From: CALWZE01 sp964645785
GTDB taxonomy: Bacteria; Bacillota; Clostridia; Oscillospirales; Ruminococcaceae
Direction: 5' to 3'
Assembly: GCA_964645785.1 (NCBI GenBank)
Contig: CAZYAV010000026.1
Coordinates: 1 to 39,402 of the forward strand
DNA: 39,402 bases
The notes beneath the pieces were generated by a model that saw nothing but the letters and a program-made list of their open reading frames with translations, had not been told where the DNA came from and did no database searches. Both the position numbers and the translations under genes were made by a program. Position 1 is the stretch's first letter. Each line of letters begins with the position of its first letter. Of this stretch, positions 21,508 through 29,476 are shown one piece after another.

Positions 21508-22965
21508 TCAGAAGCGTTCGCCGGCAATGGCCGGCACGGCGCCCGCCGGGATGGGGGAGAGGAAGCCGGCCGCCGCGCGCCTGTCGAACTCGGCCTTTGC
21601 GCTTGCAAGCAGCTCGGGGCGCTCGAACAGGTCGGCCGCGGTGCCCGCCAGCACCTTGCCGGCGCAGAGCATCCCCTTGTAGGCGACGCTTGTTTTGCCG
21701 CAGGCGACATTCTGCCAGGAGTGACCCGGCTGGCGGGAGGGGTAGGTCACCACGCGAATCTGCGCCGTCGGGGTCTGCCAGCTGACATCCCCGACATCGG
21801 TCGAGCCAAAGACAAAGCGCTCGTTTGAATTGAGCGGCTCAAGGAAATCGTTGAGCGGCTTTGTGCCGTCGTCGGTCATGCGCGCCATAAATTCGCGGTA
21901 TTCCGCGCTCGAGTCGGCGGTGACGCCGGGCAGGGTGTCGTCGCGCATCTCAAAGGTGTCGATAAACCGCTGCGCCAGCGCGCGCTCCTCGTCGGTGTAC
22001 TGCGGCGCGCCGACGGCGGAGAAATTCTCAAACAGCGCCGCTTCCAGCGCGAAATTGGGCAGCAGGTTGGAGGTGCCGTCGATAAACCGCGTTTGCAGCC
22101 CGGTCTCGGTCATCAGCGCCGCGCCCTGGGCGATTTTGTCCACCCGCTCCAGCAGCCGCAGCGCGTCCGCAACGAGAATCGAGCGCACCATATACAGCAC
22201 CTGCGCGCCCGGCTGCACCACGTTGGGGGAGCAGCCGCCGGCGTCGGTGATGGCGTAGTGAACGCGGCATTCGCCCGGCATGTGTTCACGCAGGAACTGT
22301 ACCCCGACGTTCATCAGCTCCACCGCGTCCAGCGCCGAGCGCCCGAGGTGCGGGCTGCTGGCCGCGTGGGAGGCGACGCCGGTGAACCTGTATTCCTTTT
22401 GAATGGAGCAGTTGTTGGTGCCGGAGACGATGTAGTTGCGGTCGTCCGGGTGCCAGGTCAGCGCGGCGTCGAGGGTTTTCCACAGCCCGTCGCGCGCCAT
22501 GAACGCCTTGCCCGCGCCGCCCTCCTCGCCCGGGCAGCCGAAAAAGACGACGGTGCCGGGCAACCCGTTGGCGCGCAGGTATTCCTTGACCCCGAACGCG
22601 GCGGCCAGCGCCCCTGCGCCAAGCAGATTGTGGCCGCAGCCGTGCCCCGCGCCGCCCTCCGCAAGCGCCCGGCGCTCCGGAACGCCCGCGGCCTGCGACA
22701 GGCCGGAAAGCGCGTCGAATTCACCGAGGATCCCGATCACCGGCCGGCCGCTTCCATACCGCCCTGAAAAGGCGGTGGGCACGCCGCACAGCCCCGTCTC
22801 CACTTCAAAGCCCAGCTCGCGCAGCAGCCGGCAGTAGACCGCCATGGACTGGTGTTCGAGCAGGGAAAGCTCGGCCAGCGACCAGATTTCGTCCGCGAGC
22901 GCGCGGAATTTCGCCTCGTTTTGCTCGATGAGGCGGTACATCTCCTGTTTATTCATCTGCATCAT
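21508..22965 (-). CDS. M20-family amidohydrolase (AbgB-like)
   Basis: This 485-residue zinc-dependent amidohydrolase resembles p-aminobenzoyl-glutamate hydrolase subunit B and related peptidases. Metal and catalytic motifs: GILGEFDALSG (Asp), GHGCGHN (His), CPGEEGGAGK (catalytic Glu and metal Glu), LTWHPDD (His) and, near the C-terminus, STDVGDVSWQ and GHSWQN. A dimerisation domain lies between, with FTGVASHAASSPHLGRSALD. The substrate is probably an N-acyl or N-aminoacyl compound and cannot be told from sequence. The start is ATG 22965 or the in-frame ATG 22956 (MMQMNKQEM); GATAGGA precedes the first. It is encoded downstream of, and in the same direction as, the amino-acid transporter, with 296 bp between. 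Co-function in scavenging amino-acid conjugates is possible. The spacer 22966-23261 shows no gene or clear promoter. Confidence 0.9.
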   Translation of the reverse strand: MMQMNKQEMYRLIEQNEAKFRALADEIWSLAELSLLEHQSMAVYCRLLRELGFEVETGLCGVPTAFSGRYGSGRPVIGILGEFDALSGLSQAAGVPERRALAEGGAGHGCGHNLLGAGALAAAFGVKEYLRANGLPGTVVFFGCPGEEGGAGKAFMARDGLWKTLDAALTWHPDDRNYIVSGTNNCSIQKEYRFTGVASHAASSPHLGRSALDAVELMNVGVQFLREHMPGECRVHYAITDAGGCSPNVVQPGAQVLYMVRSILVADALRLLERVDKIAQGAALMTETGLQTRFIDGTSNLLPNFALEAALFENFSAVGAPQYTDEERALAQRFIDTFEMRDDTLPGVTADSSAEYREFMARMTDDGTKPLNDFLEPLNSNERFVFGSTDVGDVSWQTPTAQIRVVTYPSRQPGHSWQNVACGKTSVAYKGMLCAGKVLAGTAADLFERPELLASAKAEFDRRAAAGFLSPIPAGAVPAIAGERF

Positions 22966-23261
22966 TCCTATCCCGGCCGGCCGCGCAGCCCGGCAAAGCG
23001 TGCAGGCGGCCAGCCGTTTCTATACGGTGTAAAAAGGGAGCGACCCCGGAGAAGCGCCGGTTCGCGGCAGGGCGCGCCGATACGCGGAAACGCGGGCGCC
23101 GCGCCCCTTTCTGCGGGGTCGGTGCAAAGCATAAAGACGCAGGCCGCCCGGACGGCGGCCTGCAAAGCGCTGCTGCGGCTGCCTGCGGAGCGCGCAGCAC
23201 GCCAAAGCCGTGCCCCGAGCCGCCGCACGGCGCAAACCGAACCGGCCGCCGCGTCCCCGAT

Positions 23262-24029
23262 TCAGTAAAGAACCTTGCTGAGGAAATCCTTGCAGCGCGT
23301 ACTCTGCGGCGCGCCGAAGATTGCCGCGGGCGCGCCCTGCTCCTGAATGCGCCCCTCGTCCATGAACACGACCGTGTCCGCAACCTCGCGGGCAAAGCCC
23401 ATCTCGTGGGTCACGATCACCGAGGTCATGCCCGACTTGACCAGTTCCTTGATGACCGAGAGCACCTCGCCCACCATCTCGGGGTCGAGTGCGGAGGTCG
23501 GCTCGTCAAACAGCATGACCTCCGGCTCCATGGCCAGCGCACGCATGATGGCCACCCGCTGCTTCTGCCCGCCCGAGAGCTGTACGGGATACGCGTCGCG
23601 GCGATCCGCCAGCCCGACCCGGTCAAGCAGCTCCAGCGCCTTGCTTTCCGCCTCGGCCTGCGCCATGCCGCGCACCTTGATGGGCGCGAGGGTCATATTT
23701 TCCAGAATGGTCTTGTGGGGGAACAGGTTGAAGTGCTGAAACACCATCCCCATCTTGGTGCGGATCTCGTCGAGGTCAACCGGCGCTTTGTGGAACGGCT
23801 TTTTCTTCTGGGTGATGTCCACACCGTTAAACAGGATAGTGCCGGAATCCGGCTCCTCCAGCAGGTTGAGCGAGCGCAGCAGGGTGCTTTTGCCGCTGCC
23901 GGACGGGCCGATAATCACGGTTGCGGTGTTGCGCGGAACGGAAAGAGAAACGTCGTCCAGCGCGTGGATCGTCCCCTTATACGTTTTTACCAGATGCTCG
24001 GCCTGAATGATGATCTTATCGTTCGTCAC
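23262..24029 (-). CDS. polar amino-acid ABC transporter, ATP-binding subunit (GlnQ type)
   Basis: This cytoplasmic ATPase powers the transporter whose permease and binding protein are encoded just upstream. It shows Walker A GPSGSGKST, the Q-loop in FQHFNLFPH, signature LSGGQKQR, Walker B VMLFDEPTSALD and the H-loop VTHEM. The DEIRTKMGMVFQHFNLF segment is typical of the GlnQ/HisP subfamily. The longest frame starts at a TTG at 24050, but AAAGGAGG (about 24047-24040) is well placed before GTG 24029 (VTNDKIIIQAEH), giving 255 residues. That start overlaps the permease stop by 14 bp, so translation is coupled. An unusual spacer ITQKKKPFHKAPVDL precedes the Q-loop. The substrate is unknown. Confidence 0.93.
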   Translation of the reverse strand: MTNDKIIIQAEHLVKTYKGTIHALDDVSLSVPRNTATVIIGPSGSGKSTLLRSLNLLEEPDSGTILFNGVDITQKKKPFHKAPVDLDEIRTKMGMVFQHFNLFPHKTILENMTLAPIKVRGMAQAEAESKALELLDRVGLADRRDAYPVQLSGGQKQRVAIMRALAMEPEVMLFDEPTSALDPEMVGEVLSVIKELVKSGMTSVIVTHEMGFAREVADTVVFMDEGRIQEQGAPAAIFGAPQSTRCKDFLSKVLY

Positions 24030-24726
24030 CGCGGCGCATCCTCCTTTCAATAGCCTGAATCGCTTTGGACGTCGGGAAGGTCAGCAGGAAATAGATGCCG
24101 GCCGCAACCAGCAGCGGCTCGAGCGGGCGGAAGGTCGCGCCGCGCACAAGGTTGGCCGCGAACATCAGCTCGGACATGCCGAGAACCGAGCAGACAGAGG
24201 ATTCCTTGATGATGGTGACAAACTCGTTTGCGATGGCGGGCAGGATGTTCTTGATGGCCTGCGGCAGGACGATGAAGCGCATGTTCATCTGCTGGCTCAG
24301 GCCGAGGGAGCGGGCGGCCTCGGTCTGGCCGAAATCGACCCCCTGGATACCGCCGCGCACGATTTCCGCCACATAGCCCGCGCTGTTGAACGCGATGGAG
24401 ATGACGCCCGGGATGAACCGGCTGGAATCAATAAAGCCAAACAGGGTGAATTGCGGCACCGTGACCATCGAAAAAACGCCATAATAGAAGATGTACAGCT
24501 GCACCAGCAGCGGGGTGCCGCGCACAAATTCGATGTACGCGCCCGAAATAAAGCGCAGCACGGCGCCGACGTACTTTCCCTTTGCAAGCCGCATGAACGC
24601 GAGCAGCAGCGCAAGCAAAAGCCCCAGCAGCACCGCGAAAAGCGCAAGCAGAATCGTGTACACCACGCCCTGCCCAAAATAGGGGGCGTAGGTGAACACC
24701 TTCCGGAAGCCTTCGAGACTGATCAT
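24016..24726 (-). CDS. polar amino-acid ABC transporter permease
   Basis: This 236-residue membrane subunit has about five spans. It begins MISLEGFRKVFTYAPYFGQG and has GVVYTILLALFAVLLGLLLA as its first span, then EFVRGTPLLVQLYIFYYGV (family EAA-side helix). The coupling motif region follows: EIVRGGIQGVDFGQTEAARS and LGLSQQMNMRFIVLPQA. The start is ATG 24726-24724 with AAGGAG on the minus strand 8 bp before; the longer frame to 24846 has no RBS. It sits between the binding-protein gene (215 bp upstream, behind two strong hairpins) and the ATPase gene (overlapping). It is of the HisM/GlnP type, probably homodimeric, since only one permease gene is present. Confidence 0.93.
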   Translation of the reverse strand: MISLEGFRKVFTYAPYFGQGVVYTILLALFAVLLGLLLALLLAFMRLAKGKYVGAVLRFISGAYIEFVRGTPLLVQLYIFYYGVFSMVTVPQFTLFGFIDSSRFIPGVISIAFNSAGYVAEIVRGGIQGVDFGQTEAARSLGLSQQMNMRFIVLPQAIKNILPAIANEFVTIIKESSVCSVLGMSELMFAANLVRGATFRPLEPLLVAAGIYFLLTFPTSKAIQAIERRMRRGDER

Positions 24727-24822
24727 GTGTTGTTCTCCTTGAGATATTTTTGAGCCCGCGGCCGCGCCAAGCAAAGCGCGAAAGGGCATGGAACGGGGCA
24801 GGCCGGCCGCCGCGCCCCGCCT

Positions 24823-24917
24823 GTGTACGCCGTCAAACCTCCGCACAGGCCGCGCGGGAGCTTGACGGCGTACACAACATCATCCGACGCCCGAAAAAGG
24901 ACGGACGCCGGATGATG
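24823..24917 (-). repeat. two large hairpins between binding-protein and permease genes
   Basis: The first is a 14-bp perfect inverted repeat, GTGTACGCCGTCAA (24823-24836) with TTGACGGCGTACAC (24862-24875), 25 bp apart, with further pairing inside. The second is CATCATCCG (24879-24887) with CGGATGATG (24909-24917). Neither is followed by a U-tract on the minus strand. They probably protect the upstream mRNA or slow transcription, so that more binding protein than permease is made. Confidence 0.7.
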
Positions 24918-24941
24918 CGGTTAACCGTATGGGAAGGCAGC

Positions 24942-25817
24942 TCAGGCAATCGCCTGGTCGGAGAGCTCGTTTGCGGTGGTGATAAACTCGTCCATCTTGC
25001 CGCTTGCAACCAGCTCGGCGATGACCTCGTTGACCACGGCGGTCAGGTCGTCGTTGCCCTTCTTGATTGCGACAGCGGAACCCTCCTGGTCGTACTCAAC
25101 CTCGCAAAGCTGAACGATCTGCGGATAGGTCTTCATGTAGTTTTCGAGGATGGCGGTCTCGAGATACGCGCCCTCCACCTTGCCGGAAACCAGCTCCATC
25201 ACGACGTCCGGCACGGTCTTGAGCAGCACGGCGTTCGCGTTGGGGGTGTGCTCGGCGAGCAGATCCGCCTGGATCGAGCCGCTCTGCGCCGCAACCTGCA
25301 GGCCGTCAAAGCTGGCGTAGTCGGTGTATTTGTCCTTGTTGTCCTCCAGAATCGCCAGAGACTGGCCGCCGAAGTAGTAAATGTCGGAGAAGTCGCAGTC
25401 GCGCTCCGGGTCGGGGGAGAAGCCCGCGATGCCGAGGTCGACCGTGCCGCCGAGCAGCTCGATGAGGATCGAGTCGAAGTTCATGTCCTTGATCTCCAGC
25501 TCGACGCCGAGGTGATCCGCGATGGCCTGCGCAAGATCCATGTCAAAGCCGACGATGACGTCCTTGCCGTCCTGAAGGATGTGGAACTCGTACGGGGCGA
25601 AATCCGCCGAAGTGCCGACAACCAGCTTGCCGGCCGCCTGAATCTTCGCGACCGCCGAATCGGCCGCGTCGCCGCTGTTGTCCGCTGCGTTGCTGCCGTC
25701 ACCGGCCGCGGCGTTGTCCCCGTCGTTCGAGGCGTTGCTGTCGTCGGCCGGCTGGCCGCACGCCACAAACGAGAACGCGAGAACCAAAACCAGCATCAGG
25801 GCGATTAACTTTTTCAT
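24942..25817 (-). CDS. amino-acid ABC transporter solute-binding lipoprotein
   Basis: The protein has 291 residues. The signal peptide MKKLIALMLVLVLAFSFVAC (lipobox FVAC, Cys20) anchors it outside the membrane. Residues 23-55 are an Asn/Asp/Ala-rich linker. The SBP_bac_3 domain begins KLVVGTSADFAPYEF and continues with GFDMDLAQAIADHLGVELEI, MNFDSILIELLGGTVDLGIA and, in the second lobe, VAAQSGSIQADLL. The Asp in GTVDLGIAG and Arg in PERDCDFS are placed like residues that clamp the amino group and carboxylate of polar amino acids. The ligand cannot be named. It is the first gene of the transporter operon, with its own promoter at 25862-25890, divergent from glnA. A nitrogen-related role is therefore plausible. 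Confidence 0.94.
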   Translation of the reverse strand: MKKLIALMLVLVLAFSFVACGQPADDSNASNDGDNAAAGDGSNAADNSGDAADSAVAKIQAAGKLVVGTSADFAPYEFHILQDGKDVIVGFDMDLAQAIADHLGVELEIKDMNFDSILIELLGGTVDLGIAGFSPDPERDCDFSDIYYFGGQSLAILEDNKDKYTDYASFDGLQVAAQSGSIQADLLAEHTPNANAVLLKTVPDVVMELVSGKVEGAYLETAILENYMKTYPQIVQLCEVEYDQEGSAVAIKKGNDDLTAVVNEVIAELVASGKMDEFITTANELSDQAIA

Positions 25818-25861
25818 TGCTTTCCAATTCCTTTCCGAAATGCTTTCTTTGTTGTGACCCT

Positions 25862-25890
25862 ATTATATGCGCATGTTCCGGCGTATTCAA
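25862..25890 (-). promoter_or_regulatory. sigma-A promoter of the amino-acid transporter operon
   Basis: On the minus strand TTGAAT (25890-25885), a 17-bp spacer and TATAAT (25867-25862). The leader is about 37 nt to the ATG at 25817. Confidence 0.75.
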
Positions 25891-25894
25891 ACCG

Positions 25895-25930
25895 GAAATA
25901 TCGGAAATATATGAAATTATTCAGAAATAT
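25895..25930. promoter_or_regulatory. GAAATAT repeats upstream of the transporter promoter
   Basis: GAAATAT occurs at 25895-25901, 25904-25910 and 25924-25930, spaced 9 and 20 bp. The array lies immediately upstream of the -35 box. GAAATTAT at 25913-25920 is a near match. It may be a regulator binding array or an A+T-rich UP element. Confidence 0.4.
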
Positions 25931-26036
25931 AACTTGTTGAATCGAATTAAGTGGTAAATATTTATTTATATCGCAGAAATACAATGAAATTCTTTAAAAT
26001 ATGCAATATACACGCTGAAATGACACGTATATACAG

Positions 26037-26061
26037 ATGAATATTATTGAATAATATGCAT
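26037..26061. promoter_or_regulatory. 25-bp near-perfect palindrome between the transporter and glnA
   Basis: The arms ATATTATT and AATAATAT flank a central G (26049). The symmetry continues outward with ATG at 26037-26039 and CAT at 26059-26061, with one mismatched pair (26040/26058). The form is that of a dimeric repressor site of the Fur/PerR 7-1-7 kind. It lies 56 bp before the glnA -35 box. The canonical GlnR site pattern (TGTNAN7TNACA) does not fit it. Confidence 0.5.
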
Positions 26062-26116
26062 AATTGCGCGGGGCAGCCGCCCGCGCGGCACAGCCGGGCA
26101 GCCATGCCGCGCGGTA

Positions 26117-26146
26117 TTGACAGCCGAAAATGGCATAGTTTATACT
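26117..26146 (+). promoter_or_regulatory. sigma-A promoter of glnA
   Basis: Consensus TTGACA (26117-26122), an 18-bp spacer and TATACT (26141-26146). Transcription should start near 26153, giving a leader of about 75 nt. Confidence 0.8.
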
Positions 26147-26170
26147 ACAATACATAGATTTAGAGACAGG

Positions 26171-26202
26171 GCGTCCGGCAGTGCGGCTCATGGACGCTTT
26201 TT
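26171..26202 (+). promoter_or_regulatory. terminator-like hairpin in the glnA leader
   Basis: GCGTCC (26171-26176) pairs with GGACGC (26192-26197), followed directly by TTTTT (26198-26202), 25 bp before the glnA start. The position and U-tract suggest transcription attenuation. The 15-nt loop has no ANTAR-type hexaloop that I can identify. Confidence 0.4.
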
Positions 26203-26227
26203 CAAATGCAGAAAGGGATGGAAGATT

Positions 26228-27559
26228 ATGCCAAGGTATACGGCGGAGGATATTGCGCGCATTGTTCACGAGCAGGAGATTCGATTCATCCGGCTCCAGT
26301 TTACCGACATTTTCGGGCAGCTGAAAAACGTGGATGTTCCGGCCTCCCAGCTGGAAAAGGTGCTTGCGGGCAAGATCATGTTCGACGGCTCGTCGATTGA
26401 GGGCTTTGTGCGCATTCAGGAAAGCGACATGTACCTGCGCCCGGATTTTGACAGCTTTGTCTGCATTCCCTGGCAGCAGCAGTTCGGCAATGTGGGTCGG
26501 CTGATCTGCGACGTATATATGCCGGACGGCACCCCGTTTGAGGGCGACCCGCGCTACCGCCTGCGCAGGGTGCTGGACGAGGCGGCGAAGATGGGCTATT
26601 CCTTCAACGTCGGCCCCGAATGCGAGTTTTTCCTCTTTAAAATGGATGAGAAGGGTCACGCGACCACCCATGTGCTGGACAAGGCGGGCTATTTCGACCT
26701 GGGCACAATTGACCACGGCTGTGTTGTGCGGCGGGAAATGTGCCTCGCGCTTGAGACGATGGGGTATGAGGTGGAGGCGTCCCACCATGAATGCGCCCCG
26801 GGGCAGCACGAAATCGACTTCAAATACGCCGACGCGCTCTCCTCGGCGGACAATATTATGACCTTTAAGCTGACGGTCAAGAGCATTGCGCAGAAAAACG
26901 GCCTGCACGCGACCTTTATGCCCAAGCCGGTGTTCGGGCAGGCCGGTTCGGGGATGCACACGAATATGTCCCTTTTTAAGGACGGCAAAAACGTGTTTGC
27001 GGACGAGGCCGACAAGCTCGGCCTGAGCAGGGAGGCGTACAGCTTCATCGCGGGTCTCATCGCGCACGCCAGGGGCATGACGGCGATCACCAACCCGCTG
27101 GTCAACTCCTACAAACGGCTGGTGCCGGGCTATGAGGCGCCCTGCTACATCGCGTGGTCGGCGCACAACCGCAGCCCGCTCATCCGGGTGCCGAGCGCCC
27201 GCGGGGCGGGGACGCGGGTGGAGCTGCGCAACCCCGACCCCTGCGCGAACCCCTATCTGGAGCTGGCGGTCTGCCTTGCGGCCGGGCTGGACGGTATCCG
27301 GCGCGGGCTGACCCCGCCGCCGTCGGTCGACCGCAACATCTACGAGCTGAGCGCCGCCCAGCGCGCGGAGCTGGGGATCGACAGCCTGCCCGCGTCGCTG
27401 CACAACGCCATTGTCGAGATGCAGAAGGACGAGCTGATTATGTCGGTGCTGGGGGAGCACATCGCGCCCCGCTATATCGAGGCTAAGCTGCGGGACTGGG
27501 AGGATTACCGGATGCACGTGACCGATTGGGAGATTCAAAAGTACTTCACGGCGTTTTAA
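26228..27559 (+). CDS. glnA: glutamine synthetase type I (GSI-alpha)
   Basis: The enzyme makes glutamine from glutamate, ammonia and ATP, the main ammonia-assimilation step; it is cytoplasmic and dodecameric. The 443 residues align closely with Bacillus GlnA: MPRYTAEDIARIVHEQE, VMFDGSSIEGFVR-type loop (GKIMFDGSSIEGFVRIQESD), ECEFFLFKMDEKG, ASHHECAPGQHEIDFKYADA, FMPKPVFGQAGSGMHTN, NSYKRLVPGYEAPCY and NRSPLIRVPSARG. Length and the absence of the adenylylation insert fit the alpha subtype, and the Arg of GFVR that confers feedback inhibition in Bacillus is kept. The start is ATG 26228 (AGGGATGGAAG upstream). No glnR gene lies beside it, so control must come from elsewhere or from the leader. Confidence 0.97.
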   Translation: MPRYTAEDIARIVHEQEIRFIRLQFTDIFGQLKNVDVPASQLEKVLAGKIMFDGSSIEGFVRIQESDMYLRPDFDSFVCIPWQQQFGNVGRLICDVYMPDGTPFEGDPRYRLRRVLDEAAKMGYSFNVGPECEFFLFKMDEKGHATTHVLDKAGYFDLGTIDHGCVVRREMCLALETMGYEVEASHHECAPGQHEIDFKYADALSSADNIMTFKLTVKSIAQKNGLHATFMPKPVFGQAGSGMHTNMSLFKDGKNVFADEADKLGLSREAYSFIAGLIAHARGMTAITNPLVNSYKRLVPGYEAPCYIAWSAHNRSPLIRVPSARGAGTRVELRNPDPCANPYLELAVCLAAGLDGIRRGLTPPPSVDRNIYELSAAQRAELGIDSLPASLHNAIVEMQKDELIMSVLGEHIAPRYIEAKLRDWEDYRMHVTDWEIQKYFTAF

Positions 27560-27595
27560 GCGCGGAAAAGCCCCGGCTTATAGCGCAAGATACAG

Positions 27596-27632
27596 CCCCG
27601 CGGGACGGAACCGAGCCTGTCCCGCGGGGTTT
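27596..27632 (+). terminator. terminator of glnA
   Basis: An 11-bp perfect stem, CCCCGCGGGAC (27596-27606) with GTCCCGCGGGG (27619-27629), is followed by TTTGCTGT. The U-tract is short but the stem is very strong. Confidence 0.75.
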
Positions 27633-27695
27633 GCTGTCGTGTTGGGGGGACATGCCGGGAACGGGCGGCAGAGGCCGCAAAGCGGGGCGCGGACG

Positions 27696-27724
27696 TTGGC
27701 AAACGGCGCCGGATATGATACAAT
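27696..27724 (+). promoter_or_regulatory. sigma-A promoter of the nucleoside hydrolase gene
   Basis: TTGGCA (27696-27701), a 17-bp spacer and TACAAT (27719-27724), 42 bp before the start codon. Confidence 0.7.
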
Positions 27725-27765
27725 AGACCGTAATATATTTTGTGAAAATTCAGGGAGGTTACATT

Positions 27766-28728
27766 ATGACAAAGCGGATTCCTGTGATTATAGACTGCGA
27801 TCCCGGGCATGACGACGCCCTTACCATCATGTGGGCGCTCGCCTATCCCGAAAAGCTGGACGTGCGGGGGATCGTCACCGTTGCCGGCAACCAGACAATC
27901 GACAAAACCACCCGCAACGCGCTGCGGATGCTGACCGTGCTGGGACGCACGGATATCCCGGTGGCTGTCGGCGCGGCAAAGCCGCTCGTCAAGCAGATGA
28001 AGGTGGAGGGGACGCCGATTGTGCATGGCGTGAGCGGGCTGGACGGGCCGCAGCTGCCCGAGCCGGCTGTGCAGCCGGTTGGGATGAGCGCGGTCGAGCT
28101 GCTGATTAAGCTGCTCAGCGAAAGCGAGGAAAAGGTCACCATCCTCGAGCTTGCGGCGCACACCAACATCGCCACCCTGTTTTCCGCCCGCCCCGACCTG
28201 ATCGACAAGGTGGAGGCGGTGTACATGATGGGCGGCGGCACCATCGGCAACTGGAGCCCCGCGGCCGAATTCAACATCTGGTGGGATCCGGAGGCGGCGC
28301 GCATCACCTTCAAAACCGGCCTGCCGATCACGATGGCGGGGCTGGATGTGACCCAGAAAGCATATGTCACGCGGGAAGAGAACGAGCGCCTGCGCGCGCA
28401 GGGCAACAAAGGCTCGGTGCTGGCGGCGGAGCTGATCGACTTTTACAGCCGCTACCACTATGAGGTCGAGGGCTTCCCGGGCTGCACCCTGCACGACCCC
28501 TGTGCGGTCGCCGCGCTGCTCTCGCCCGAGCTGTTCACCGGCGAACAGTGCAACGTCGATGTCGAGGTTTCCGGCGAGCTGACCAAGGGCATGACCGTCA
28601 TCGACCGGGTGCACTACCAAAGCAAGGTGATGGGCAAGCAGGTCGACTGCAACACCAACGTGCTGTTTGGGGTCGACCGCCCGGCCTTTGTCGAGGCGTT
28701 CCTCGCCGCCATGAAAAAGCTGGGCTGA
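27766..28728 (+). CDS. inosine/uridine-preferring nucleoside hydrolase
   Basis: This 320-residue enzyme hydrolyses ribonucleosides to base and ribose. Calcium-binding signature: DCDPGHDDA (residues 10-18), the family N-terminal motif. Other conserved parts: VTVAGNQTIDKTTRNALRML, HGVSGLDGP, the active-site MMGGGTIGNWSPAAEFNIWW (Asn and Glu) and the C-terminal HDPCAVAALL, whose His and Asp complete the site. It is of the RihA/RihB type. The start is ATG 27766 with GGGAGG upstream; the frame open from 27742 has no RBS. It is monocistronic with its own promoter. Together with DeoD at the left of the window it would serve nucleoside salvage, but the two are 26 kb apart. A GGCGG/CCGCC hairpin with TTTG (about 28748-28770) may end the transcript. 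Confidence 0.95.
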   Translation: MTKRIPVIIDCDPGHDDALTIMWALAYPEKLDVRGIVTVAGNQTIDKTTRNALRMLTVLGRTDIPVAVGAAKPLVKQMKVEGTPIVHGVSGLDGPQLPEPAVQPVGMSAVELLIKLLSESEEKVTILELAAHTNIATLFSARPDLIDKVEAVYMMGGGTIGNWSPAAEFNIWWDPEAARITFKTGLPITMAGLDVTQKAYVTREENERLRAQGNKGSVLAAELIDFYSRYHYEVEGFPGCTLHDPCAVAALLSPELFTGEQCNVDVEVSGELTKGMTVIDRVHYQSKVMGKQVDCNTNVLFGVDRPAFVEAFLAAMKKLG

Positions 28729-28911
28729 GCCGCCGGAAGCGCGCGGCGGGCGGTTGCATTGCGCCGCCTTTGAAAAGCCGTGCGCCATTCCCCCCTGCCG
28801 GGTATGCCCTGTGCGGTTGGGGGGCGCGGGTTCCCGCGTGAGGCCGAACGCCCCGCCCGCCGGGCGGGCGATGGCGCCACGGCCGCGGCCGCGCCGCGGT
28901 GTGCTCGTTCC
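28729..28911. other. spacer after the nucleoside hydrolase gene
   Basis: GC-rich non-coding sequence with one weak terminator-like hairpin near 28748-28770. No gene is seen. It leads into the tandem repeats. Confidence 0.4.
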
Positions 28912-29326
28912 AAAACAGCCGGATAAGCCGCTGGAAACAGCGCAGCAAAGGGATGAAGGCCGGGCAAACGGGCGCCGGGACGGGCTGGGCTGTGTGCTTC
29001 CCGGCGCTTAGGGCAAAACCGCGTTTTCGCCAAAAGAAAGCGCGCCGTTCGCCCCGCAGGACTGCTTCGGCCGGGATGGGACTGGATGGCGCACTCGGCG
29101 CGAAAACCGGCCGGACACGCCGCTGAACCGGCTCGGCAAAGCGGCGGCCGCCGGGCAAACGGGCGCCGGGACGGGCTGGGTGGACGCTTTACGGGGCTTT
29201 GGGCAAAACCGCATTTTTGCGAAGAAGCGCGCCTTTGCCCCGCAGGACTGCTTCAGCCGGGATGGGACTGGATGGCGCACTCGGCGCGAAAACCGGCCGG
29301 AGACACCGCTGAACCGGCTCGGCCGA
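28912..29326. repeat. about 187-bp imperfect tandem repeats, two units plus a partial third
   Basis: Unit 1 covers 28912-29100 (189 bp), unit 2 covers 29101-29286 (186 bp), and a partial third covers 29287-29326. Shared blocks include GGGCAAACGGGCGCCGGGAC (28962 and 29153), GGGCAAAACCGC (29011 and 29201), GCAGGACTGCTTC (29055 and 29241), GGATGGCGCACTCGGCG (28.. phase end at 29100 and 29286) and CCGCTGAACCGGCTCGGC (29120 and 29307). The right-hand half of each unit is almost identical over 60 bp and the left half is more diverged. Both unit lengths are multiples of three, but unit 1 has stops in the matching frame and no RBS precedes any frame. Probably non-coding. Confidence 0.8.
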
Positions 29327-29476
29327 TTCCGGCAGCCCGCTTTGGGGGCGCATTTGCCCGCCGGACAAGCCCGGCCGCGCCGCCCGTTCGGGTCAGCCGG
29401 ATCCGGCCGCCTTGCGGCACGCGGCGGACGAACGGAACAAGCTTTAGAAAACAGTCATAAAAATGGAGATACTGCG

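Noticed and set aside
29008..29460. Coding potential of the tandem repeats (frames on both strands share repeated peptides)
   Set aside because: The frames have no RBS, unit 1 carries stops in the matching frame, and composition is unlike neighbouring genes. The peptide repetition follows simply from DNA repetition.
28729..29460. CRISPR array
   Set aside because: The repeats are about 187 bp and directly adjoining, without short spacers; no Cas genes are present.
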